Below, one piece after another: positions 1-11,418 of a stretch of DNA of 64,000 nucleotides; within the stretch, counting starts at the first letter, position 1, and every line of letters begins with the position of its first letter. The notes under the pieces are model-generated. The model was given only the letters and a program-made list of their open reading frames with translations, made no database searches and was not told the DNA's origin. The position numbers and the translations under genes were made by a program. This stretch comes from Biscogniauxia marginata (Eukaryota; Ascomycota; Sordariomycetes; Xylariales; Xylariaceae), in assembly GCA_022695795.1 (NCBI GenBank), contig MU404146.1:104357-168356 (forward strand), read 5' to 3'.

Positions 1-1
1 T

Positions 2-916
2 ATCATCGATGCAATAATCGACATGGCAATCCCGGTGACCTCCTGTTACGCTGATGTTGTTGGCGACTTAGAGCTTGACGTATTGACACACCCGAGCATA
101 AAACACACCAAGAATCTATATATCATCATTTCAGAGATCAACAAGATGTTCAGCTTCGTCAACCCTATCCAGACTCTCATCAATAGCTTGCGTGATCACA
201 AGACCAAGTTGACGAAGCATGAGGATGTTACACGAGAGCTCCAGAATCCTCTGGGAGGAGTCATCATTTCGCCATTGACTTACACCTATCTCGGCGATGT
301 CGTAAGTCAACCTTTCAATCTAAGTCTTTGTTGCTCCAAGTAACCCACTTGGAGTGGTTTTACTTGGCGCCTATATGACCTTTGGAACGATCGTTGTCAT
401 GGGAGCATGACTTTCATATAGGTTTATCCCAGTCATAGTTTCCTGCTAATCATAGTGTCACAGTATGATCATTGCGTACTCATGAGTGAGAATTTGACTC
501 AGATCAAGGAGTCAGCCAATCATATGATAGACCTCATCTTCAACACCATTGCGACCTACCAGAACGAGAGCATGAAGCAGCTAACTATCGTCACTATCAT
601 CTTCTTGCCTATGACTTTTCTCACGGGCTATTTTGGCCAGAATTTTGAGAGCTTCGACTCCATTACAGGAGATGTTATTTACTTGTGAGTCCTCATTGTG
701 CAGCTGCTCTTCAAGATTTTGCAAACTAACCGATCACAAAGCTGGAAAATCGCTATCCCCGTTGCTATAGTTACTATAATAGGTCTAATGCGGGAGATGA
801 TCATAGATTGGTTCGTTAGAACCTACCAGCGGAGACATATCCTCGGCATCAGGAAGAAGAGGAGAGCGAAGTATGCGAAAGTGAAACGGGACAGACGACC
901 GTCTAAGGCGTTATAG
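2..916 (+). CDS. CorA-like Mg2+ transporter, C-terminal part (5' end outside window)
   Basis: The reading frame is open from base 2, so the gene begins upstream. Three exons join in frame: 2-301, 464-684 and 742-916, with GT-AG introns. The product is the C-terminal part of a CorA-type divalent-cation channel: a long stalk helix with [12 protein letters not shown], then [15 protein letters not shown], then the first pore helix ending [11 protein letters not shown], a short loop, and the second membrane helix [20 protein letters not shown]. It ends in a very basic tail ([17 protein letters not shown]). CorA proteins form pentameric Mg2+ channels in the plasma or mitochondrial inner membrane. 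The signature Gly-Met-Asn at the end of the first pore helix reads Gly-Gln-Asn here. The family call is firm. Substrate and membrane cannot be told from this fragment. Confidence 0.85.
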
Positions 917-1974
917 GACACAGCTTTTGACTACAGTTGGTAATCTGCTTATATTCACGGTTGAGCACTTGACAGCGAGGCAATCTTATCTTTCTTTGTT
1001 TACCTTTGCCAGGCGGGGGATAGATGGCATCATGATACCCAGCATGGCACCAATAATTGATAATAAGAAATATAGTCGACGAGAAGCAAAAGGTTAGACA
1101 CCTGGCAGTCAGATTTGCGAAAATTCATAGGATAGTTATAATTTGTCTATTTGTCAGTAACGGGAAATACTAATAGTCATGCGAATACTAGACAACCTAG
1201 AGCTCATTAGCACATAGTATTACATGAGGGTCGTGATCTAGTGTCACAATGCGGGCCTTCTTTTGGTATAGGTGATGATGTTGTGCGAAGAGCCAGAACT
1301 AAAGGTGTTCTTCGGTATTGCGACTGCTAGATACGACGCTTCATCCATATCGGCACCGATGAGATGTACGGCGACGCATTGGATGGGATCGTGGACGATA
1401 TAAGTAATTCATACCTACTTACCTGTACTCAGTGTCTAGGTCTGCCGCCGAGATGTACTTCTGGGCTTACATTCAGTCGTTCGGTATCTCGACCCCAGTA
1501 GCGTAGAGTAACAACGAACAACGTGTATGGCCTATGTCAGTATCCTGAGAGTAAGCTATATGCTACTCTCCTTCCTGTATAGTATTGTGTAAGTATCTAT
1601 TCTGATCATCTCTTTCTGATGTGTAAATAATCCCCTGTTTTAAACCCCTCCTATTCAAGCAACAGCCGCCTACGATCTAGGGCTTGGGTAGGTAGTCTGC
1701 CCTTTATACTGTCTCTGGCCCCTTTATATAATTTCATGCCGTATCTCTGCGTCAGATTGAAAATACCACTAAGCCAAATCAGTTCCGGATTCACCTAGCT
1801 ATTCACCGTGTATGAAAGCCAGTTATCACCTAGGATCCAAGCTTCATTGTCCCTCTATGGAAGAAGTTTGCTAGGCGATACGTGTATGTCTAAGAAAGTG
1901 AAACGCACGTGAACATGATCTCTGTCCCTGTATGCACCCAGCCATTCCGAGCAACATAGCCCTTAACCATCCTA
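917..1974. other. Intergenic spacer, about 1 kb
   Basis: Normal GC content, stops in all frames, no convincing coding segment and no RNA gene seen. It separates the 3' ends of two convergent genes, the CorA-like gene and the Myb gene. Confidence 0.5.
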
Positions 1975-3044
1975 TCAAGCCTTAAACTGCAATGTGACCG
2001 TCACTTGATCATCATCCGCCGTGCTTCCCGCACCCTCCATCATGGCCGCATCTATTAGGTGATTCACGAGCGTTTTGAGCTTCCCTCGCTGGCAGGTGAC
2101 CGAGTACTCGACTGGGGCAGCAGCAGTGCTGCTGCCCTCCCCGGTGGGCAGTCCCTCTCCATCTCTGCTCCGGTGCGGGTGCAGGTTACTCGTGCTGTCG
2201 TTTTTCGCTGCCATGGTCGTCTTGTCTACATCGATTTCCTCGCCGCCAATTTCAGTGCCGGATGACATGTTGTCTAGCCCAAAGAAAAACTGCGAAGGGG
2301 CGTCCTGCTGCCCACCGAAGTCCACTTCAGTCCAGTGTGTTGGGGTTGTTGTTGTCTGTGGCAGTGTGCCTCCTGCTCCTGCTTCTCCCTGCTGGCTAGT
2401 GGTTTCAGCGGCATCGCCGGTGAAATCATAGCTCGTGTGATCAACAGCCCTGGCGGGTGCTGGTGAAGCGCTTCCACTAGACTGCTGTTGTGTGGTCCTT
2501 TGGCGCTTGTGGCGCCGCATTAGCAGAGAGTGCCTGTGCTTAAGAGACAAAGGCGTGCGGCGCATGGTAAGGTGCTTAGCCATGAACTCCTAATCATGAC
2601 CATAGTATTTTACCATGTCCCGGAGATTATTGTCCTGTTAAATGCCGGGCGACCCCCGTGGATTAGCCAGTGCCATACTTGAAGTAAGTCTTGTGTTGTG
2701 GATTGGTTTAAGTATGGTAGGGGAAGTTGGTGACAGTTACATATATGTTCCACCGGGACGGAACACATTGCCCTGCATAACTGCTCGCACGTGGTGTGGT
2801 TACATCACTGCTAGGGGTATACTTGTCCAAAGAACAAATCAATTCGGCTTACCTCTTCCGATGTCCACGGTCGATGGTTCAGCTCCGGATTCAGGTTCTC
2901 GTGCCATCGCTTCGCACACTCGTCTCCGTTGCGGGTCCGCACGTCTCTGGCTACCTCCGCCCATCGACTGCCATGTTTGGCGACCGCCTCACGGAGCTCA
3001 GCATCCTCCGCAGGTAACCACGTGCTAATGTCGGCGCTGTCCAT
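1975..3044 (-). pseudogene. R2R3-type Myb DNA-binding protein with in-frame TAG at a conserved Trp
   Basis: Exon 1 (3044-2853) starts MDSADISTW and encodes a full Myb/SANT repeat (WLPAEDAELREAVAKHGSRW ... AKRWHENL) and the start of a second (NHRPWTSEE). A 218-nt intron (GTAAGC ... TTAACAG) leads to exon 2 (2634-1975), which continues the second repeat exactly: DNNLRDMVKYYGHD, then TAG at 2592-2590, then EFMAKHLTMRRTPLSLKHR. The stop sits where Myb repeats carry their second Trp, so TGG to TAG is the simplest explanation. After the domain come about 170 Gln/Thr/Ser-rich residues ending at TGA 1977-1975, an acidic low-complexity tail typical of fungal regulators. The rest of the frame is open, so the lesion is recent, or a sequencing error, or bypassed: an AG in the stop itself could act as acceptor but would delete half the repeat. 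Myb-like call firm; pseudogene status likely. Confidence 0.75.
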
Positions 3045-5089
3045 GGTCGGCGAAGTGCTTGCTGTGTTCCAAGTTCTGGGTCGCGAGACTAAACCGAAGG
3101 TGTCACGGCAAGGCAGGGGATTTGAGGCAATGCTCAATCTCCTGGTCTATTGCCAGAAATATGAAGGTTGGGGGCAGAAGGAAATTTTCAAACGGTTGCG
3201 GGTACCTTTCAAACAGCTAAATACCAAAAAAAAAAAAAAAAAAAAAAAAAATTTGGTACGTACTACTGGTGGTTTATTGTCTCCCCACTCTCTATTGTGT
3301 ATTGAATACAATGTTCAGTGAATGAATGAATGGAATGGTCAGGCAATTTCCTCGCGAGCCGCTCCATCACAGAAGGTATATCAATCATAGCGGCCAGTGC
3401 TCCGCACTATATTGCTTTTCCGGGCGTCCCCTTTAGATAATCCGATGTAATAATCAGCCTATGATGTCAAGGGCAGCAGAGAGGGCCAAACACTTTCATA
3501 AGTCGAGATGATCCAACCACGCTACAGTTCTGATCGGTATGTCTATCATAGTAAGCCGGCTTTCAACTAAATTCATAAAGCTGAGCTATCATAACCTCTG
3601 GCCGACATGTATATTGATTCACAACCCTTCGGGGATAATGTAAACATGCTGCTTCGTCACCCTCACCTAGATAATATACTAGCCCTCTCATGTTATGGTG
3701 GTAGCCCTAAACTTTCATTATTTGCATTCTTCCGCGGTTTGGAATCGTGGTCGTTGCTATCTCAAAACATGTTCAAAGTCAATGTTCCTGACTGGAGCAA
3801 GTCACAGCAGCAATAACCCATGATGGTGAAAACCATATTCGAGTAAATAGTACACGGGTATCGAGTGAACATGTTAGCAATACCAACGTCACTCTAATTT
3901 GAATTATGTATGTCAGACTGAACGAAACACGAACTAGCCATGCGCCAATGTTAGAACCCGCGCCCCTCCGGGAATCTGTCAAAGTAGAATCGAGCCAGGT
4001 CTCATAATTCATTCGCTAATTTTGACGTCCTAATATAATACGCCAACCTGCTGTGATACCCGCCATCCCAACAAGCAATCAGAAGCTCCTTGCCAGGTCA
4101 AATAGTCGATGGTAAAATCAGACAGTTTCAACTTACTAGAGATAATGGTAAGTAATATAGGAGCAGATATCTTACATCCATCGCCCCTGAATCCCTTTGT
4201 GTTATGCCATAGAGCCAATAAAGGTATGCCCGTATTCAATACGTATTGTGGAATGTAGGCGCCAGTGACGTATAAGAGTCAACTGTTCGATACACATTGA
4301 CCAGTCGCCGTAGTCCAGTTGATGTTGGAATTATTCACGAATACTCGGAGCTATATTGGAATGAAACGTCGGAAGATGTTAAGTAACATGCAGACATGTC
4401 TCATAACTTTTAAGTAGGGAAGGGCTCTAGAAGGCCTTGCGGCAAAGCTGCTGTCTCGGGGAGTCTGACCCGTTGCATATAGTCGATTTTCAATGAAGTC
4501 ACCCACCCACGATTCGTCACTAGCCAGCCTCAGTACTTTTCCTTTGCCAACTTCGAGAATTAACAGGGTTAGGTAGTTTAGTAGTTCTTTGATTCCCCAT
4601 GAATTATAGACCATAGCCAAACGCTGTATGTGGTCTATATTAACGAGTCGGTTTTGTAGCCCCCCGTCTCTATATTCACCGCCACGCGCCAAAAGCTCAA
4701 GCATGTGGTCTACTCTCACACTTAGCATAGCATAAAGAGCCTTTAGTCATCGCAAATGAAGGCAAGAGATAAAACGCCACTTATCTTAAATCTAACCTCT
4801 ATAAACCTGCGCGAAGGATTAGTCAGCAAATAGATTTATTCGCGGACTGCACACTAGCCAGCTTTGAGACAATCGATCCCCATTACAACCTCTTTCCCGT
4901 GCGTTTGGTTTTGCTCCCCAACACCTCCTAGGTAAAACACGCTTTCTAACAAATAACTTACCTAATAAGCGACAATCCAAGCTTCCCACCCACACAAGAT
5001 ACAACCTTTGGCTTAACAGAAGTCCACAAGACACCCATAAGTTTTTTTTTGTGGTCCTATTCAAGGTGTAACTCAATCCTTCATATATT
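3045..5089. other. Gene-poor spacer
   Basis: Contains the 26-A tract and a short ATGA repeat near 3320-3332. Several frames of 70-125 codons stay open by chance, the longest on the minus strand at 4728-4351, but none shows a recognisable domain or plausible splice continuation. In-frame upstream extension of the Myb exon is possible to 3137. Confidence 0.45.
3226..3251 (+). repeat. 26-nt poly(A) tract
   Basis: Twenty-six uninterrupted A residues flanked by short complementary arms (TACC before, TTTGGTA after). It could be a simple homopolymer or the 3' end of a retrotransposed copy; no coding relic is evident next to it. Confidence 0.85.
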
Positions 5090-5595
5090 ACAGATATCTC
5101 ATATAATAATCACTTGTTTTATAAATAGTACTAACAACGTATTTTATAAAACTAACCTTCCTTTTTATGTTAATACTTTATATAATAATTTAATAAATTT
5201 TAACTTTTATTAATTATATAATTAATTAATAAAGTATTTATAATAATAAAAAATTGATGTTATAAAATAAGGTTTTAAAGACTATATAATACAAAGTATG
5301 TATTAAAATGAAGATAATAAGAGAGGGTGGTTATAATAAGGCTGCAGCCGGCCATATTTATAGCTCCCCTTTATTTAATTTATTTGCCGGTACGTACCTT
5401 CGATACGTACCTTTATAACCTCGTATTAAAAATATTTTTAAATATTAAATAAATTTATTAAATAATAAAATTATATTAATGATATTTTATTATTTTATAT
5501 TAATATTTATATAATTATTAAAGACTTTATAAATAATAAAATCGTTTAATTTTACTTATTAATATGCTATTTAAAAATATTGATAAATAAAAGAG
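5090..5595. repeat. Small AT-rich (RIP-like) island
   Basis: About 500 bp composed almost only of A and T, with a less degraded core at 5338-5425 that holds two GTACGTACC/ATACGTACC motifs. No reading frame. The abrupt composition change on both sides suggests a short inserted repeat degraded by RIP. Confidence 0.6.
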
Positions 5596-6981
5596 GTTTC
5601 ATTCTCATGTTCAAGCTCACTTTTCTAAATCTGAGCTTATTGGTCTGCTTTAAATTCGATTTCGCATACAGGGGTAATGATTTGACAATTGTGTTCGTCC
5701 CTTGTCTATGGAACGGCTGACGCATTGTGTTCCACCGGTCTCAAATTGCAACATTCTGAAGCTAGGGTAGCTGAACCATGTCCTCGCCTCAGTCAGGTTC
5801 GATACTGGGAAAAGCGCCAAGGCGTCGAGCTGAGAGATGCATACAAATCATTATGAGATACAATACAGGACTGTTCAAGCTCTCATCAGCAGAGTTGTTT
5901 AACCCTCTCATCAGAAATTTATGTCACAACTATTAGGTGGCACACTATAATCGATTTCCATTATCCATATTTCTCATTGAAAGGCTGCTCTTTAAGCTTG
6001 TCTCCAGTCAACATAGCTCTTAGCCAGTACCTTAGTTTAGATTCTACATGTTCCTTGAGGGATTCCCGGGCCCTCCGGAATCTAGACGTCGATTAACCAT
6101 AGCATATTCTCTTGGCACCCCGGTAGGCTAACTTCATGTTGGAGGACCGTGGGTATTACATAAGCTGGCGTCGAATTTCGACTCCTGTATGCCGGGCTCT
6201 CCAGGTGACCCGCCTCCAGTGCTGATCCTAGCCCTTTCTGTCCGTAATCTCACTATGTACCCGGACCCTTGGGAAGCTCGCCAGCCTGCCAACTGTAGTG
6301 TAGTACGATGAACAACAGAAAGAGGTATAGCACAAGTGACCACCCAGAGCTTCACGATCCGAAGATTCCATCGGGCTTAGTTCATCCGCATAAAGGAGAC
6401 CTTCTAGAATCAATACGAGAGATTTGCGATAATCATAGGCGTAGGTACTTTGTGCAGTGCGCAAGTTCATGCTATTTTGTGTACTCCGTACAAATAGTCT
6501 CACACCATCCGTCCATATCGTCTCAAGGCCTTATTGGCTAGGCTTATAGATCTCTTGGTAAAACCCTTAATCACGGCGTAAGATTATCAATACGTATTGT
6601 AGTCCTCAGAAGAATAAGTCGTAAAATTACTGATGAGATATAAGTAGGTGGTGTGACTATGGGGAGACTATAACTAGAGTTACCTAAACCCCTGTCAAAA
6701 ATGCGCATTAAACCCCCTGGAATACTGTAAATGCTCCATGGATCGGGGGTCGAGGCGTATGTACAATACGAGTATCTAATAAACACTATGCGTCGAGGCG
6801 GTGATGGACTGGGTAGTCATTATACCGATCTAGCTCTCGGCTCCTCAAACGTTACGGGCTCGACCTGGTTTGATTACTTAATAACACGGACGGTACTCCC
6901 ATCAGTATCGGGCTGTAGCCATTCTTCTTTACATTTCATTTTAGTCCTATAGGCTGAACTCCTCAACTGCATCCATTCATT
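5596..6981. other. Spacer upstream of the chitinase gene
   Basis: Normal GC content. Open frames of 70-90 codons near 6134-6541 on both strands overlap one another and have no recognisable family. Any promoter for the downstream chitinase must lie here, but I cannot point to a specific element. Confidence 0.4.
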
Positions 6982-8465
6982 ATGAAGTTCGCGAGTGAAC
7001 TTATAGCCGTGACTATGGCTGGGCTTGCCGCTGGCGCTGCCAGCAGTACAAGCCCATTACGGAACATAGTGTACTTTGACCAGTAAGCAACCCCCTTCTC
7101 ACCTTAACTACCTGCTCGCAAATATGTACGCCAGGGACAGGTGGTGAATTACTAAGTCATTGCTAACATTTCGCGTGTAAAAGGTACCACGTTACGACGC
7201 TGCCGGGGAAGAACATCACGGCGGGGATTACCCACGTTGTTATGGCGTTTGCAAACTCGTCGCTCTTTACAACCGAGCCGGCAGGCGAGTATGAGCCCTT
7301 CATGTCCCTTGACGAAGTGCGCCCCATGTTCGACGAAGGCACGCATCTCGGTATTGCGATCGGCGGGTGGGGCGACACGGCGGGCTTCGGGCTCGGGTCG
7401 GCCTCGGAGGAGAGCCGGCTCGCATACGCCAAGAACGTGGCAGACATGGCCACGAAGCATGGCTTCGACTTCGTCGATATCGACTGGGAGTACCCCGGCG
7501 GCAATGGCGCCGACTACAGGCAGATCCCGAACGCGAACAAGACGGGCGAGATCGCCGCATTCCCCGCGCTGCTCAAGGACCTTAAGGAACAGCTCCAGCC
7601 GCTAGGCAAACAGCTTTCCATCGCTGTCCCGGGCCTTGAGCGGGACATGATGGCGTTCACGGCCGAGAACAACCCGCTCATTTTCGACGCTGTTGACATG
7701 GTTAATGTGATGACCTATGATCTCTTAAACCGCCGCGACACGGTGACGACCCACCACACGTCGGTCGCCGGATCGCTAGAGATTGTTAGGCGGTACAAGC
7801 AGCTGGGGCTCGAGCCTTCCAAGATCAACCTAGGGCTTGCCTACTACGCCAAGTTCTTCCAGACACAGCCAGGCGTGAAGTGCACCGAGCCCGTGGGCTG
7901 CCTTCTCGTGAAGGCCGAGAACGACGACGGCAGCGACGCCGGCACCTCAGGCGCGATGACCTTCGAGACGATCAATGTGTTCCCGCCGGCGACGCCGACG
8001 AATCTGACCGTGTCTTCGGACGACAGCTGCGGCGTCGGCACGTCCTTCACGTGCTCGGGGCTCGAGGACAAGGGCTGTTGCTCGACATATGGGTGGTGCG
8101 GGAGCACTGCGGCGCACTGCGGAGTGGGCTGCCAGTCCGGGTTCGGCACGTGCGAGGGGCCGGACGTGACGAACTCGTTCACCGAGGCGCTGGCGAACGG
8201 CAAGCTCGACGAGGAGGCCGGCGGCATGTGGTACTGGGACGAGGAGAACGAGGTCTTCTGGACGTGGGACTCGGCCGAGCTGATCCGGCGCAAGTTCGTC
8301 GATATCGTGGCCCCCGAGCAGATCGGCGGTGTCATGGCGTGGAGCTTAGCCGAGGACAGCGCCGACTGGAGCCACATCCTAGCCGTACAGCAAGGCATCG
8401 AGGAGCTCAGTGCCCAGATGACGGTTACAGCGGGGCGGAGGCGGAGGTCTTATAGGAAGTACTAG
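6982..8465 (+). CDS. Secreted GH18 chitinase with a nested CBM18 chitin-binding domain
   Basis: Exon 1 (6982-7082) encodes a signal peptide (MKFASELIAVTMAGLAAGAA) and the first GH18 strand (NIVYFDQ). Intron 7083-7183 is followed by exon 2 (7184-8465) in frame, giving about 460 residues. The active-site motif reads FDFVDIDWEYPGGN, with the catalytic Glu near residue 137. MTYDLLNRRD and GLAYYAKFF follow, and WSLAEDSADW closes the barrel. A compact Cys-rich hevein-like module lies inside the catalytic domain at about residues 316-355, between the GLAYYAKFF strand and GGMWYWDEEN. It has eight closely spaced cysteines, CCSTYGWCG among them. GH18 enzymes hydrolyse chitin with retention; this one is likely extracellular and acts on its own or foreign fungal wall or arthropod chitin. 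All key residues are present. It is the only intact gene among broken neighbours. The C-terminus is basic (GRRRRSYRKY). Confidence 0.92.
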
Positions 8466-9000
8466 AGAGGGGATTATTTTATCACGGCCAGGCTCCTAAG
8501 CGACACTTCGGTCTTTAATGTTTATGGATTCTCCCACTGCCATCTGAAGCTGCAAAGCAGCACGTGACTGACGTATTACCCTTCTTTCGTGTATATGAAC
8601 AACCCTTTTGGAAATACATTGATCTGCGTCAGTATAGTCCAATGTCTCATCTTCCTCCGCAGCTATGATAGTTAACCCATTATGAGGACGAGGATCACCA
8701 CAGGGCTAAGTGTCATCTAGTTTTAGAGTTATAAGTAAGATACGAATCACGTGGCTGATTGAACTTGACCCAAGTTATCGTAAAGACTTGGGCTCTGTTG
8801 GAGATATGAACTCTAACGAACTAATTATTCTAGTTGTACAATACAGGAATTGGTAGGTGTGCCTGTTTAGGTATATTTACCCAGTCACCTCTAGGACCTT
8901 ACAAAGAAAACCTACCATTAGCCTAGGGAGAGGCGAGGCAGGGGGTGTCAAAAGATTTGAAATTTATCGCCCATCCTAAATGATCTGTTTCGCACCGGTC
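8466..9000. other. Spacer between convergent chitinase and SDR relic
   Basis: No coding segment, RNA gene or repeat recognised; the genes on either side converge here. Confidence 0.45.
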
Positions 9001-10028
9001 TCAAACGCTCACCCACACATCCTTCGCGTTCTCTGAAAGATCCGACCACAGCGCAGCCCTCTGCCCTACCCCATCACCAGCGTCCCGGCCGAGAGGTATC
9101 CGCAGACCCAGCTTCCTGCTAGCCATAATCCCGGTGCCGTCGACTGCTTTGACGATGCGCTCTGCCATTTTCGTAGGGTCAGACATTATTGCCCCGAACT
9201 GCGGCGAGTCGATAAAGTTCGCTGTTCGCTGCAGCACCGTACTCTTGTAGGCATCGCTTATAGGCACCCTGACGCCGGCACCGGCGGGCGTCATAAACTC
9301 GGTGCGTATCGATCCGGGCTCAACGAGCAAGACCCGGATGTTAAACGAGGCTACTTCTGCCTGAAGCAACTCAGTGGCACCTGTTTGGAGCGCTGGGCTT
9401 GTCAGCACGCACTACCTGGTAGTAGCGACGGGCTGAGGAAAGGGGAGAACCAGATAGTAGAAGCAGACCTTCTATTGCGCTCTTAGTTGCACCGTAACTT
9501 CCTAGACCTCGAGTAAGGTGGAGGACGGTGGAGCTAGAAATATTCACGATGGTGTCCATCTGCCTTCTCTCATCGACGGCAGAACTGCTCTGATGGTACG
9601 CAGGGCGCTGTAGACGTTGGTCTTAAAAATGGCGTCGACAAGATCTATACTACGTACTCATAAGTCCACGGCAGAATAAACGTTTGCGTTAGGTTGGGGG
9701 AGTATTGTATAATACACATATTCACTTACCTAGTGTCTTCGATACTACCAAGGATGACCCAGGCGGCATTATTAACCAACATGTCGGTTCTTCCATGCTG
9801 GGCTATGGCCACCCGGACTTGGGACTCGACGTCGTCTGAAGAAACGTCAAGCTAAAGCCAGTTTCCTCTGAGCTTTTCTACCTCGTCGATAGTAGCCAAG
9901 GGAATATTGGCCTTGTTACGGTAGCATGCGATGATCGAATAGCCAGCCCTAAGAGCGACCTTCGTGATCTCAAGTCCCAGACCACGAGAGGCACCAGTAA
10001 CAAGCCAGACTTAAGGTCGTTGTGGCAT
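9001..10028 (-). pseudogene. Short-chain dehydrogenase/reductase, broken
   Basis: Classical SDR read on the minus strand from ATG 10028. The cofactor motif VTGASRGLGLE comes first, then LDVSS and NNAAWVILGS. An intron with donor near 9731 leads to DAIFKTNVYSALRTIRAVLP. INISS-type NISSSTVL and the catalytic YGATK follow. A second probable intron leads to ATELLQAEVASFNIRVLLVEPGS and a stop at 9001. Three lesions are visible: TAA at 10013-10011 just before the nucleotide-binding strand, TAG at 9854-9852 just before LDVSS, and a 1-nt loss near 9560 between SMREGR and MDTIVNISS. Both stops fit CAA/CAG to TAA/TAG changes. The catalytic Tyr-Lys pair is kept, so decay is recent. The substrate cannot be inferred. 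Confidence 0.85.
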
Positions 10029-10689
10029 GGTCGGATTTGATAAATATGCGATGAGACGAAGCTTAGTTAAGGCGGAGGCCACACTTGATATACGTTTGAT
10101 AATATCGATTTATTTGTTCTTTACCCATGCGTGTATAGCAATTAGGCAAGTCAGGTATTCTATCATGGTGTCGCTTTATATAGCCCCGTCTTCAGGCCTA
10201 TACACAGCGTAGTATGATGTCTTGTAATGTTTAGCTGTCGCCCATGCTTGCGCCAAGCAGCTCTAAGCACATCAATCTGTCCGTCGGTGAAGTCAGCATC
10301 ACGCCGGGAGGCCAGACACTGGCGATAAGGAACCGGGAATTCCATGGTCGAGGCATCGATGGATCACTTTGCCTAAACTCCGTCTATGTCGCCGCAGTCA
10401 GTTGAGGTTGTATCCGAGAAATACTTATAAAACCGCTGCCTACCTGCCCAGTAGCTTCATTCGCTTTTCTACTTATGGATCTCCCAAGCCCCATGATATA
10501 GGGTAAAGGACACGCGTGACTCAACTTGTCTGGGTTCTATAGGGGCGGCGCGAATAGTCTCCCGAATGTAAGTATTTTGACTTCTCACGCGGCGCAGCGG
10601 TCCGGGACACGTTGATTAAACGAGACTAGCTTTGTAATCATATTCATGATGCCTCGAATCTGCCTCCTTTCCTTTTCGCACTAAGTTAT
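10029..10689. other. Spacer before first RIP block
   Basis: Contains a 60-codon minus-strand frame starting at ATG 10345 (MEFPVPYRQCLASRRDADF), which could be a gene start fragment but has no recognisable domain. Nothing else supported. Confidence 0.4.
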
Positions 10690-10947
10690 TTCTATGAAAA
10701 AAAAATAGGATGCTGCTGCCCTTCATTCCTTGTAGTCGTAGATTAACTAGAGTTGAGTTTAAAGGTTAAAAAGCTAGACTAACGAGATATTAATCAGGTT
10801 TACCAAGTTTCTAAATATTAAAGTTTATAATAAAGCCACTACCACATTATAAAAAACTATTAAAATTTATAATTATTTATTACTTTATATTATTATAAAG
10901 TAATAAAACTATTAAAAACTTTTTATAAAAATAAATATTATTTAATA

Positions 10948-11383
10948 ACGTACCACACAAGCGAGTGGACGAAACAAGCTTACGAATAAAATAGTTTCTT
11001 ATATAAAATCGACTTTTTCGAAAATTCATAACTTTACACGTAAAAATCGTAAAAATCTCGGACCTTTTTTTTAGTTATATAATTATATAGTTTAATTAAA
11101 ATAAAAATTAAAAAGAATAAAAAGTGAATATATAAAAAAATACGTAAAAAGGTTTATATGTTTTATTATAATTTTAGTTTTTACGCGTTTTCTTTTCGTG
11201 TTTAATAATATTAATTTTTTAAGTTTTATTTTAGTTAAACTATATAGTTATATAACTAGAAAAAAAGATCCAAGATTTTTCCGATTTTTACGCGTAAAGT
11301 TATGAATTTTCGAAAAAGTCGATTTTATATAGGAAACCATTTCGTCCGCGAGCTTGTTTCGTCTACTCGCTTATGTGGTACGT
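10948..11383. mobile_element. Foldback / MITE-like palindromic element, copy 1
   Basis: A 436-bp near-palindrome. The left arm begins ACGTACCACACAAGCGAGTG; the right arm, read on the opposite strand, begins ACGTACCACATAAGCGAGT. Pairing continues through ATATAAAATCGACTTTTTCG and ACGCGTAAAAATCG to about 190 bp per arm, leaving a short centre. A second copy lies at 34881-35324. The outer 45 bp match the ends of the 2-kb transposon family except for C/T and G/A differences, so this looks like a non-autonomous derivative. It is much less mutated than its surroundings. No coding capacity. Confidence 0.85.
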
Positions 11384-11418
11384 CATATTTTCTTTTTATA
11401 ATAATAATAATATAAATT

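Noticed and set aside
3940..4015. tRNA-like segment on the minus strand (GCGCGGGTTCTAA after CCCGGAGGGG).
   Set aside because: Only a T-arm-like piece; no acceptor pairing or anticodon arm could be folded by eye.
4351..4728. 125-codon minus-strand open frame.
   Set aside because: No domain, no splice continuation, compositionally like the surrounding spacer.
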